A DNA stretch of 64,000 nt from Arcicella sp034519515 (GTDB lineage Bacteria; Bacteroidota; Bacteroidia; Cytophagales; Spirosomataceae), in NCBI GenBank assembly GCA_034519515.1, contig JAXHOK010000059.1:182117-246116 (forward strand), in the 5' to 3' direction. A program made the translations under genes and the position numbers. The notes below the pieces were generated by a model. That model saw only the letters and a program-made list of their open reading frames with translations, did not search any database and was not told where the DNA came from. Positions 26,364 to 36,340 of this stretch are shown here, one piece after another (position 1 is the stretch's first letter; each line of letters opens with the position of its first letter).

Positions 26364-27203
26364 ATGAAACGAATTACCCTAAAAATCGCTTTGTTTGGTG
26401 TACTAATTACTGGATTGTATGCTTGTTCGACAGATAGTGAAAATAATCCTTTAGCTTCGGATGCCACCGTGAGTATGGCAGGAACAGATGCGGGAACACT
26501 TGTCTTGAAAACGTATAAATTGGATGTAGCTCGGATTGATTCATTTACCGTAAGTATCACCTCTGCTGATTTATTGAAAACCGATTTGCCCATTACTTTG
26601 GACATCAGTCAGGCAGGTTTAGATTTACAGAATACTAAAAGAAAAGCACTTGGAGAGGTTAATTATACAGTTTTACCAGTAAATACTTACACTATTTCAC
26701 CTAATCCCGTTATTATCAAAGCGGGGACTCGCACGGCTAAGTTTTTCGTAAAAGTAAATATTCCTGCTTCCATTGATTTCTCTAATGACTATCTTTTGCC
26801 CGTGGGAATAAGTAAGGCAGGTGAGGCAAAAATCAACAGTACGCTGAGTTTTGTAAATATTGCGGTGGAAGGTTTGCCTAATGCTTACGATGGTATATAT
26901 CGCTCTACGGGCAGTTTCATAATTTTAGGTTCTTTACGGGCAATTAATCGTGATAAAATTTTGAAAACGATTGATAAAACTACCTCAGAAACTGAATTTG
27001 CTGATTCCAGTTTTCCGATGTGGTTGAAAGTCAATAAGGATAATTCTGTTACGATTATTCCGAAAGAAGCCGCTGCTGCGTTTCCAGGACCTTTTGAACA
27101 AACCGGTATAAATAAATACGACCCTTTGACCAAAACCTTTACCCTAAATTATCAGTATAATGTGGGTAGTAGAGTAATTTCGGAGATGATTAAGAAAAAA
27201 TAA
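26364..27203 (+). CDS. DUF1735-like surface lipoprotein of a SusCD locus
   Basis: I start at the ATG at 26364 (279 residues), directly before a lipoprotein signal (MKRITLKIALFGVLITGLYA, then Cys). The N-terminal mature part has paired beta domains of the kind found in BT_3987/DUF1735 proteins: SFTVSITSADLLKTDLPITLDI, then YTISPNPVIIKAGTRTAKFFVKV, and YLLPVGISKAGEAKIN. These are auxiliary surface glycan-binding lipoproteins encoded after SusD. This gene is intact although the susC/susD pair before it is broken. It touches the next gene: TAA is followed immediately by ATG. Confidence 0.75.
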   Translation: MKRITLKIALFGVLITGLYACSTDSENNPLASDATVSMAGTDAGTLVLKTYKLDVARIDSFTVSITSADLLKTDLPITLDISQAGLDLQNTKRKALGEVNYTVLPVNTYTISPNPVIIKAGTRTAKFFVKVNIPASIDFSNDYLLPVGISKAGEAKINSTLSFVNIAVEGLPNAYDGIYRSTGSFIILGSLRAINRDKILKTIDKTTSETEFADSSFPMWLKVNKDNSVTIIPKEAAAAFPGPFEQTGINKYDPLTKTFTLNYQYNVGSRVISEMIKKK

Positions 27204-28274
27204 ATGAAAAAATATACCATCATTGGGCAGGGGCTGGCGGGATCAATCTTGGCGTATATGCTCATGCAGGAAGGACAAGAGGTTCAAATTATTGATTCAG
27301 AAACGATACCTTCTTCTTCCAAAGTTGCGGCGGGGTTGTATAATCCCGTTACGGGCAGGAAATTAGTGAAAACTTGGTTGGCGGACGATATCTTTCCTTT
27401 TTTGGAAGATTTCTATCCAAAATTAGAAAAAGAATTAAACGCCAAATTCTTTCACCCCATCCCCATCTATCGCCCTTTTGTGAATGAAGATTCTCAAAAA
27501 TACTTCAAAAGTGACCACGTTCCCGATGATTTTTCAGATTTTGCAACGCTCGAATTTGAAAATATCAATCATCAAAACATCGTCAATAGTCAGTTGGGAG
27601 GTGTAACGACTAAACATTCTGGCTGGGTGGATTTGAAAGCAATGCTGGAGGCTTTTCGGGGGTATTTTTTAAGTAAAGGTATCCTTCAAGGTACGGAACC
27701 GCAAGGACGCTATGACACTAAAATGTCATGGGAAATAGCATTGCGTCATAGCGACCTTGCGGTTGAAAAAATCATCTACTGCGAAGGCTTTAACGCCATC
27801 AATAATCCTTATTTCAGTTATCTGCCTTTCAGCCCCGTGAAAGGAGAATTACTGGATGTCGAGATACAAAATACTGATATCCAAGAAGTTATTAATCAAG
27901 GAGCATTCGTGATTCCTCTGGGTGGTAATACGTATAGACTCGGAGCAACGTATAGCTGGCACGAATTAGATTTTCTTCCCACCGAACAGGGCAAGGCAGA
28001 TTTAGTTGAAAAATATCAAAAACTGATGAAGCCCAAGATGAAGATATTGTCGCATCGAGCGGGGGTTCGCCCTGCCACCAAAGACCGAAGACCGTTTATT
28101 GGAATGCACCCAGAGCTTGAAAATATCGGTATTTTTAATGGTTTGGGGTCGAAGGGTGTTTCGCTGGCACCATTTTTTGCCAAACAATTTGTTGATTTTT
28201 TGGTCAATGATAAAGAACTTTATCCCGAAGTCAATATTAATCGTTTTGCTTCGTTATATTTAGGCTGTAAATAG
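27204..28274 (+). CDS. FAD-dependent oxidoreductase (DAO family)
   Basis: 356 residues with an N-terminal FAD-binding fold, IIGQGLAGSILAYML, and EVQIID at the end of the second strand. The glycine-rich SKVAAGLYNPVTGRKLVKTW follows. The C-terminal part holds SPVKGELLDVEI, YRLGATYSWHELDF and HRAGVRPATKDRRPFIGMH. This matches D-amino-acid-oxidase/glycine-oxidase-like proteins that Bacteroidota carry as a conserved hypothetical FAD oxidoreductase; some relatives act in tRNA modification (MnmC C-domain). There is no signal peptide. It starts at the base following the upstream stop codon, so the two may be co-translated, though a functional link is not obvious. Confidence 0.85.
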   Translation: MKKYTIIGQGLAGSILAYMLMQEGQEVQIIDSETIPSSSKVAAGLYNPVTGRKLVKTWLADDIFPFLEDFYPKLEKELNAKFFHPIPIYRPFVNEDSQKYFKSDHVPDDFSDFATLEFENINHQNIVNSQLGGVTTKHSGWVDLKAMLEAFRGYFLSKGILQGTEPQGRYDTKMSWEIALRHSDLAVEKIIYCEGFNAINNPYFSYLPFSPVKGELLDVEIQNTDIQEVINQGAFVIPLGGNTYRLGATYSWHELDFLPTEQGKADLVEKYQKLMKPKMKILSHRAGVRPATKDRRPFIGMHPELENIGIFNGLGSKGVSLAPFFAKQFVDFLVNDKELYPEVNINRFASLYLGCK

Positions 28275-28404
28275 GGATTAAGGATTGGATAATTAGCGAT
28301 TGGGAATTAGGAACTTTAAATGGAATAAAAGTTTTATTTTACGCTCCCGAATTACCTAATCCCGAATTACCTAATCCCAAATTACCTAACACCAGTAACC
28401 TAAT
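28275..28404. repeat. Inverted oligonucleotide repeat, GAATTACCTAATCC seed
   Basis: The left side carries GGATTGG and GGGAATTAGG units; the right side carries two to three direct copies of a 15-base CCCGAATTACCTAAT unit, which are complementary to the left. It fills the gap between the DAO gene and the TolB-like gene. Confidence 0.7.
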
Positions 28405-28411
28405 ACTCCCG

Positions 28412-31400
28412 ATGAAAAAAAGTTTACTTTTCATATCCCTATTTTTGAATACCTGTTTTATTCAGGCTCAAAATTTTTTTCCTACCCAAGAGCCTTTTGG
28501 GAAAAACAGAATCCAGTATCGCCCTTTTCAGTGGCAGGTGCTTACTTCACAAAATTTTGAGGTTTATTTCTATGAAGGTGGACAACAATCTGCCACCTTG
28601 GCAACTCAATTGGCTGAATCAGATTTTGACCGTATCACCGAAATTTTGGGGTATTCGCCTTTTAGCCGAACCAAAATCTTTGTTTATACCTCAACCCAAG
28701 ACCTCAATCAGAGCAACGTGGGCTTGAATTTATCTTCGGAGAGGGAAATCAAAGAAGAAAATTTAGCCAAATCACGCATCGAGATTGCTTATTCGGGCAG
28801 TGCCACTTCATTTCGGAAAGACTTGGTGAAGGAAATTTCTCAGATTTTTATTCATGATATGTTATACGGAGGAAGCATCAAAGAATCCCTCCAAAATTCC
28901 CTACTTTTGAGTGTGCCAGATTGGTTTATGAATGGTATAACTTCTTATATATCAGAAGGTTGGAGTACGGAAATGGACTCGTATATGCGTGATGCCATTT
29001 TGAATAAATATCTGAAAAGACCTTCCTTGACTTCGGGCAGAGAATCGGCTTTGGTTGGGCAATCTATCTGGAATTTTGTGGCTGAAAAATATGGGAAAGA
29101 TAATATTTCAAACATTTTGAACCTTACTCGAATCATCCGTAATGAACAAACTTCCATTTCCAGCACTATCGGAATGCCATACAGCAAATTTTTGAAAGAA
29201 TGGCGTGAATATTATACTGTGATGGCAGAGAATACCAGTGCTTCTTATATGGCTTCAAACTATGATTCAAGGATTGCGGAGGTGAGATTTAATAGTGCCG
29301 AAAGGGTCAATAAGTTCAAAATTAGCCCAGATGGAGCATTTTTAGCCATTTCCAAGAATAATTTAGGAAAAGCAAGCGTGGAGGTGATGGACTTGAAAAC
29401 GAAGCGTTCAGTAACCATTTTATCTTCGGGATATAAAACGCTTAATCAATCTATTGACTATAATACCCCACTTTTATCTTGGACAAAGGGTGGAACTTTG
29501 GCGGTTATTTATGAAAATCAAGGCGAAGTAATTTTGAATGTTTACACTGATATTACGGAAAAAGATTTATCGGGTAAATTCGCTTCCAAAAAGGTTTTAA
29601 AGGATTTTGACCAAGTTGAGAATTTTGATATTTCTGATAACGGAACGTCAATCGTATTGAGTGCCACGAGCAAAGGACAGAACGATTTATTTACGTATGA
29701 TATGGCTCGTAGGCGAGTGAATGCCCTCACGAATGACGTATATGACGACCTCGACCCGCAGTTTGTGGGGTCGGCGGGTAAGGTGATTTTTACCTCAAAT
29801 CGTTTGAAAGATTCTTTGGATGTTGATAAAGGTTCGTATAAAACATTGAATAATAAATTCAACCTTTTCTTGCATGAAGGCAAAGGAAAACAAGAAGTAA
29901 TCAGAAGATTGGTGGACAATTTGGGGTCAGTCTCAAAGCCCATCGTGGCCGACGGAAATACGGTTTATTTTCTGAGCGATGAAAAAGGAATTCGTAATAT
30001 TTATCGCCTCACTGCTGTGGATTCTGTCATTGTGCAGGTCAGTAATTATCGGAATGATATAGAAGAATTTGATTTTTCTTTAAATTCTAATATTCTGATA
30101 ACCAAGACTGTAGAAGATAATCAGGAAGTAATTGGGTTAAAACAAAAGGCTGATTTTACCGTAAAAAGCAATACGCTTTATACAGGACGGAATGTGAGAC
30201 TCTTTGGCATTGTTCAAAATGCGAATACATCTACGGATAAATCTAAAACTGTGGATAATCAAAATCCTGTTATCTCTACCGAGATACCCGTAACTAAGCC
30301 CAAAATTACCTTAGAACCTGGTGAAATTGATACTGATAATTATCAATTTGAAGCGGGTGCTGTGGCTCGCAAACCAACAGAACCATCAATCTTTACGCCC
30401 AAAAATGATAAGAAAAATAAGGTAGAAAAAATCATTTTAGCAAAACAAAATCGCAAAGAAAATATAAAAATCAGAGGTCCCGTTGAGTATAATAATCCAT
30501 TTGTGGTGAACAATACTGACCTTGATTTTGTGATTGATCCACTTCCACAAAGAGGATTCGGCTTGAAGGGAACTATCAATATGAATGATTTATTGGAAAA
30601 TCATCATTTGCAAGGAGGTATTTTTATTACGCCAAATCTTAAAAATACCGACTTATGGGGGCAGTATTCTTACTTGGCGAAACGCATTGATTATAGCGTG
30701 CGTTTTGACCGCCGTTCTATTTCGGAGGATAACGAAAATACCCTAAAAAAATACCGTTTTAACAAATTGATACTCTCGGCTTCGTACCCCATCAATACGA
30801 ATATGCGAGTTACCTTTTCGCCTTCATACACCTCAAATCGCTTTCTGGATTTGAATAACTTATCCTCGCCCGATGGCTTTGCTGATTTTGTGGGAGCAAG
30901 GGCTGAATTTGTCTATGACAACACCATTAGTCACGGCGTAAATCAACTGGAAGGCACTCGTTTTAGAGCCAGATTTGATAATTATACTGGTCTGAATAGC
31001 TCACAAGATGGTTTCAACCGTATGTTTATTGATTTGCGTCATTATATCAGATTTGGGAAGGGAATTATTTTGGCGGGTCGCCTTTCGGGAGGGTATTCCT
31101 TCGGAAATTCGCCTAAACAGACCGTTATGGGCGGTATGGATAATTGGTTGGAGTGTAATTATGAAACCAGGACGGACAATAATAACCCTTTCAGAAGTTC
31201 AAATTATGATAACAAAGATGTTTTCTTTCTGGATTACGCAACGCCCATGCGAGGATTTAATATCAATAAACTATCGGGTACGAGCCATGTGGCGATGAAT
31301 CTTGAAGTTAGATTTCCAGTAGCTAAATACATCACCGATGCACCCGTGAATAGCAATTTCTTCAAGAATTTACAACTTACCACTTTTACAGATATTGGTT

Positions 31401-31645
31401 CGGCGTGGACGGGCGTAGGTCCTTTTTCTCGTAAAAATGGATTTAATACCAGCGTATTGGGTGGTGGAAATTTACCTTTCATAGCCACCGTTACCGATTT
31501 CCGAAATCCATTTTTAGTAGGTTATGGCGTTGGAGCAAGAACTATGCTTTTGGGTTATTTTGTAAAATATGACATTGGTTGGGGCTTGGAAAATAAAGAG
31601 ATAAAAACACCAATTTCTTATATTACGGTTGGGTATGATTTTTAA
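28412..31645 (+). CDS. Large TolB-like beta-propeller protein with outer-membrane barrel C-terminus
   Basis: 1077 residues. A signal peptide (about 1-20) precedes a peptidase-MA-like domain at about 60-290, which contains VPDWFMNGITSYISEGW. The zinc motif is degenerate: the expected HExxH position reads EISQIFIHD. WD40-like/PD40 propeller repeats follow (about 290-600; examples FKISPDGAFLAISKN and FDISDNGTSIVLSA). A lysine-rich, low-complexity linker covers about 620-700. The C-terminus (about 700-1077) looks like a surface-antigen D15/BamA-type barrel (GVNQLEGTRFRARFDNYTG, LEVRFPVAKY, ITVGYDF). The architecture is conserved in Bacteroidota as a TolB-annotated protein of unknown role. Likely location is the outer membrane with the propeller in the periplasm. 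Confidence 0.82.
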   Translation: MKKSLLFISLFLNTCFIQAQNFFPTQEPFGKNRIQYRPFQWQVLTSQNFEVYFYEGGQQSATLATQLAESDFDRITEILGYSPFSRTKIFVYTSTQDLNQSNVGLNLSSEREIKEENLAKSRIEIAYSGSATSFRKDLVKEISQIFIHDMLYGGSIKESLQNSLLLSVPDWFMNGITSYISEGWSTEMDSYMRDAILNKYLKRPSLTSGRESALVGQSIWNFVAEKYGKDNISNILNLTRIIRNEQTSISSTIGMPYSKFLKEWREYYTVMAENTSASYMASNYDSRIAEVRFNSAERVNKFKISPDGAFLAISKNNLGKASVEVMDLKTKRSVTILSSGYKTLNQSIDYNTPLLSWTKGGTLAVIYENQGEVILNVYTDITEKDLSGKFASKKVLKDFDQVENFDISDNGTSIVLSATSKGQNDLFTYDMARRRVNALTNDVYDDLDPQFVGSAGKVIFTSNRLKDSLDVDKGSYKTLNNKFNLFLHEGKGKQEVIRRLVDNLGSVSKPIVADGNTVYFLSDEKGIRNIYRLTAVDSVIVQVSNYRNDIEEFDFSLNSNILITKTVEDNQEVIGLKQKADFTVKSNTLYTGRNVRLFGIVQNANTSTDKSKTVDNQNPVISTEIPVTKPKITLEPGEIDTDNYQFEAGAVARKPTEPSIFTPKNDKKNKVEKIILAKQNRKENIKIRGPVEYNNPFVVNNTDLDFVIDPLPQRGFGLKGTINMNDLLENHHLQGGIFITPNLKNTDLWGQYSYLAKRIDYSVRFDRRSISEDNENTLKKYRFNKLILSASYPINTNMRVTFSPSYTSNRFLDLNNLSSPDGFADFVGARAEFVYDNTISHGVNQLEGTRFRARFDNYTGLNSSQDGFNRMFIDLRHYIRFGKGIILAGRLSGGYSFGNSPKQTVMGGMDNWLECNYETRTDNNNPFRSSNYDNKDVFFLDYATPMRGFNINKLSGTSHVAMNLEVRFPVAKYITDAPVNSNFFKNLQLTTFTDIGSAWTGVGPFSRKNGFNTSVLGGGNLPFIATVTDFRNPFLVGYGVGARTMLLGYFVKYDIGWGLENKEIKTPISYITVGYDF

Positions 31646-31670
31646 GAACCTCGCTTTGGGTTTATCTTTC

Positions 31671-31716
31671 AGGGAAGGCTTCGGATTGGGTATCCCCTTC
31701 AACCGAAGCCTTCCCT
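31671..31716. repeat. Palindromic repeat, family B copy 2
   Basis: Arms AGGGAAGGCTTCGG / CCGAAGCCTTCCCT with a loop ATTGGGTATCCCCTTCAA. In opposite orientation it aligns with 5725-5771. It lies 25 bases after the TolB-like gene and may serve as its terminator. Confidence 0.75.
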
Positions 31717-31753
31717 ATTTCACAACTTATTTCTAATACGATGAAAAGTCAAG

Positions 31754-31786
31754 ATCGGTGGCACGGCTCGAAGCCGTGCCACCGAT
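31754..31786. repeat. Perfect 15-bp stem hairpin
   Basis: ATCGGTGGCACGGCT / AGCCGTGCCACCGAT around a three-base loop. It is a very stable REP-like hairpin upstream of the poly-A tract and the CotH gene; no second copy was found in the window. Confidence 0.75.
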
Positions 31787-31806
31787 AATAATAAATTAAT
31801 AGGAAG

Positions 31807-33523
<1,717 letters not shown>

Positions 33524-33525
33524 TC

Positions 33526-34452
33526 TCAATACGCTTCAAACCAGTGAAAATGTTGTTGGATAATATGCTCTTTTTCTTGTTTTAAATATTCCAAAAACGC
33601 TGAGGCAACAGGCGAAAGACTTTTATGCTGTAACCAAATCAAATTCCAAACTGATTTTATCGGAAAACCCTTCACAGGAATTATTTGGAGTTCTTGGTTA
33701 TTGAGTTCATTTTTTATGCCAATCAGTGGCATAATAGAATAACCCAACCCTGCGATGACGGCTTGTTTTACGGCTTCGTTGGTAGTCAATTCCATCTTCT
33801 TTCTTACGGGCAAATTGTTGGCTTTGATAAATTTTTCCATTACATAACGTGTCCCAGAACCTTGCTCACGATAAATAAGCGGTATTTTTTCAAAAATTGA
33901 ATTATCATAAGATTTCTTTTTTCGATATTTTTCTTCCATATTTCCCACCACAAATAGCTTGTTTTGAATAAGTTCCAAATTGTTCAGACTCAGGTTTTCG
34001 GGGATTACTGAAACCAGCGAAAAATCGACCTCATTCTTCTCCAAACTTTTAATCACTTTGGCTTTGTTGGTTACGTCCAATGATAATTCTATGCCTGGAT
34101 TTTTCTTTAAAAATGTTGATAGAAAATACGGAATCACATATTTACCCGTAGAAACTGCCGAAATCTTCAATTTTCCTGCCAATTGTCCCTTAAAAGCCGA
34201 CATCTTGTAGTTCATGGCATATATTTCTGTCAAAATATTCTCGGCTGCCGAGGCAATTTCTTTACCAAAATCAGTAATATAAATTCGTTGATTGATGATT
34301 TCCGTGAGGGGAATATCAAACTGCTGTTGGAAGTTTTTTAACTGAATTGAAACCGCTGGTTGGGTTAAATGGAGTTCTTCCGAAGCCTTGGTGATGCTTC
34401 GAGTTTGAGCAATTTTTAGAAAAATATTAAGCTGGCTGAGCGTGAAGTTCAT
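33526..34452 (-). CDS. LysR-family regulator, divergent from the bicarbonate permease
   Basis: 308 residues: winged helix at about 1-60 (SITKASEELHLTQPAVSIQL) and a two-lobed effector domain (about 90-295) with GKLKISAVSTGKYVIPYFL and AVIAGLGYSIMPLIGI. LysR proteins usually regulate the divergently transcribed neighbour, here the SbtA-like permease. The relation parallels CbbR/CmpR regulators of carbon uptake and fixation genes in autotrophs; that specificity is inferred from context. The 97-base gap holds a 24-bp dyad (34454-34477). Confidence 0.9.
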   Translation of the reverse strand: MNFTLSQLNIFLKIAQTRSITKASEELHLTQPAVSIQLKNFQQQFDIPLTEIINQRIYITDFGKEIASAAENILTEIYAMNYKMSAFKGQLAGKLKISAVSTGKYVIPYFLSTFLKKNPGIELSLDVTNKAKVIKSLEKNEVDFSLVSVIPENLSLNNLELIQNKLFVVGNMEEKYRKKKSYDNSIFEKIPLIYREQGSGTRYVMEKFIKANNLPVRKKMELTTNEAVKQAVIAGLGYSIMPLIGIKNELNNQELQIIPVKGFPIKSVWNLIWLQHKSLSPVASAFLEYLKQEKEHIIQQHFHWFEAY

Positions 34453-34453
34453 A

Positions 34454-34477
34454 AATATATTTTATAGTTAATATATT
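34454..34477. promoter_or_regulatory. Candidate LysR binding dyad
   Basis: Perfect AATATATT-N8-AATATATT, self-complementary across 24 bp, beginning one base upstream of the LysR start codon. It contains the T-N11-A spacing expected of LysR boxes. AT-richness means it could arise by chance. Confidence 0.5.
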
Positions 34478-34549
34478 AAAGTTAAATAAAAATTTATGAA
34501 CTTGGTGTAAGAACTTTGTGGTGTTAAAATTTTACCATAAAAAACAGCA

Positions 34550-35512
34550 ATGGACTTTCAAATACTGATTTCAAATTTAACTAATCCTACTTTACTATTT
34601 TTCTTGCTCGGCATCATTGCCACCACCGTAAAAAGTGACTTAAAAATTCCCGAATCTTCCAGTAAGTTTATTTCACTGTATCTGCTTTTTGCGATTGGTT
34701 TCAAAGGTGGTCAGGAATTATCTCATAGCCAATTCAACAGCGAAATCGTTTACTCAATCTTGATGGGGCTTTTGATTTCTGCCATCATTCCGCTTTACAC
34801 ATTTTTTATCCTGAAACGAAGAGTCAGCATCAGCGATGCGGGGGCAGTGGCGGCAACTTATGGTTCGGTGAGTGCCGTAACGTTTGTTTCGGCGGTGTCA
34901 TTTCTGGAACTTCAACAAATTTCTTTTTCTGGACACATGGTGGCAGTAATGGCATTGATGGAATCCCCTGCCATCATTGTGGGCGTGATTTTGATGATGC
35001 AATATGACAAAGAAGCCAAAGCAAATGGAAGCATGAAAAGTATTCTTCAACATTCATTTACAAACGGAAGTGTACTATTAATTTTTGGAAGTTTGATTAT
35101 TGGCTTAATTGCCGACTCTAAACAAGCCGAGGGTATCAAGCCTTTTACGACCGATATTTTCAAAGGATTCCTGGCTCTTTTCCTTTTGGAGATGGGAATG
35201 GTTACGGCAAAAAGGTTCTCTTCTTTCCGTCAATACGGACTTTTCTTATCAGTTTTTGCCATCGTGATTCCTGCTTTCAATGGCTGTGTGGTGGCTTTTT
35301 TGAGTGGTTTCGTTACTGACAGCATCGGTAATAGATTTATTTTTGCCATCCTTGCCGCCAGTGCTTCCTACATTGCCGTGCCAGCCGCCATGCGATTAGC
35401 CGCCCCAAAATCAGACCCAGGACTTTTTATTCCTATGGCTTTGGGCGTAACTTTTCCCTTCAATATTACCGTGGGAATGCCTATTTATTTTATGATTGTG
35501 AATCATTATTGA
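34550..35512 (+). CDS. sbtA: SbtA-like sodium-dependent bicarbonate permease
   Basis: 320 residues, almost entirely hydrophobic with about ten transmembrane helices, matching the SbtA/DUF897 family: an early ESSSKFISLYLLFAIGFKGG, VAATYGSVSAVTFVSAVSFL, MALMESPAIIVGVIL and, near the end, ASYIAVPAAMRLAAP. Cyanobacterial SbtA is a high-affinity Na+/HCO3- symporter. Residues around GSVSAVTFVSA correspond to its substrate-binding region. No SbtB (PII-like) partner gene follows. A LysR gene is divergent upstream and a carbonic anhydrase is convergent downstream, which supports a bicarbonate role. Confidence 0.88.
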   Translation: MDFQILISNLTNPTLLFFLLGIIATTVKSDLKIPESSSKFISLYLLFAIGFKGGQELSHSQFNSEIVYSILMGLLISAIIPLYTFFILKRRVSISDAGAVAATYGSVSAVTFVSAVSFLELQQISFSGHMVAVMALMESPAIIVGVILMMQYDKEAKANGSMKSILQHSFTNGSVLLIFGSLIIGLIADSKQAEGIKPFTTDIFKGFLALFLLEMGMVTAKRFSSFRQYGLFLSVFAIVIPAFNGCVVAFLSGFVTDSIGNRFIFAILAASASYIAVPAAMRLAAPKSDPGLFIPMALGVTFPFNITVGMPIYFMIVNHY

Positions 35513-35656
35513 TTCGATGTTCGTCATTTGATGTTCGATTTTCGTATTTTCGATTTGTTGGTAAAAACACCAAAGGCGGTAAAATCAAACATTGAGATAC
35601 GAACATCGAACATCAAGATACGAAAATCGAACATCGAAATACGAACATCGAACAAA
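35513..35656. repeat. Inverted oligonucleotide repeat, CGATGTTCG seed (second site)
   Basis: Copies of TTGATGTTCGATTTTCG on the left face several copies of ATACGAACATCGAACATC on the right. It fills the whole gap between the convergent sbtA and carbonic anhydrase genes and could fold as a terminator for both. Confidence 0.75.
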
Positions 35657-36340
35657 TCAATGCTTTGCCATCACTTCCACCAAATCCCCTTTTTCTTCGG
35701 GATTATCAAAATTGAATCGATAAATTTTATCAATTTTATCGGTTTCGCCAGGCTCAATTTCGATAATGGTCTTAATCAGACCCGTATGTAAATCCAATAC
35801 CCAACCGTGCAAATGCGGAATATCACCCGTTGCCCATGCCTTCTGAACAATGGTAGTTTTGGCTAAATTTGCTACTTGCTCTATTACATTGAGTTCCACC
35901 ATTCTATCAAACTTTTGGTCTTCGTCAGTGATGTCATCCAATTCGGGTTGGTGTTTTACGTAAACATCTTTTATGTTGCGTAACCACTTGTTAATCAGAC
36001 CGTAATCTTTATTAGTCATGGCAGCTTTCACCCCTCCACAATTATAGTGTCCCACTACTAAGATGTGTTTTACCTTCAAAACCTCTACGGCATATTGCAA
36101 AACCGAGAGCATATTTAGGTCAGTATTTACCACTAAATTTGCCACGTTGCGATGCACAAAAAGGTCTCCTGGCTGTGTTCCTGTAACTTGGTCGGCGGGT
36201 ACACGGCTATCGGCACAGCCAATCCAGAGAAATTCGGGCGTTTGGGTTTCTGATAATCTATCGAAATATTCAGGATTGACCTGTAATTTTTGGGCTGCCC
36301 AATTTTTATTGGCTAACAGCAGTTTTTGATATGATTGCAT
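35657..36340 (-). CDS. can: Beta-class carbonic anhydrase
   Basis: 227 residues. Zinc ligands and catalytic pair are present: CADSRVPADQV (Cys, Asp, Arg) and HYNCGGVKAAM (His and Cys). It interconverts CO2 and bicarbonate in the cytoplasm, with no signal peptide. Its start lies inside the SulP gene, which overlaps it by 35 bases, implying translational coupling with bicarbonate-type SulP transport. The nearby SbtA-like permease strengthens a joint inorganic-carbon role. Confidence 0.95.
   Translation of the reverse strand: MQSYQKLLLANKNWAAQKLQVNPEYFDRLSETQTPEFLWIGCADSRVPADQVTGTQPGDLFVHRNVANLVVNTDLNMLSVLQYAVEVLKVKHILVVGHYNCGGVKAAMTNKDYGLINKWLRNIKDVYVKHQPELDDITDEDQKFDRMVELNVIEQVANLAKTTIVQKAWATGDIPHLHGWVLDLHTGLIKTIIEIEPGETDKIDKIYRFNFDNPEEKGDLVEVMAKH

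Noticed and set aside
35513..35656. Possible CRISPR array from repeated CGAACATCG units
   Set aside because: Units are short, irregular, inverted around a centre and have no uniform spacers; no cas genes are near.
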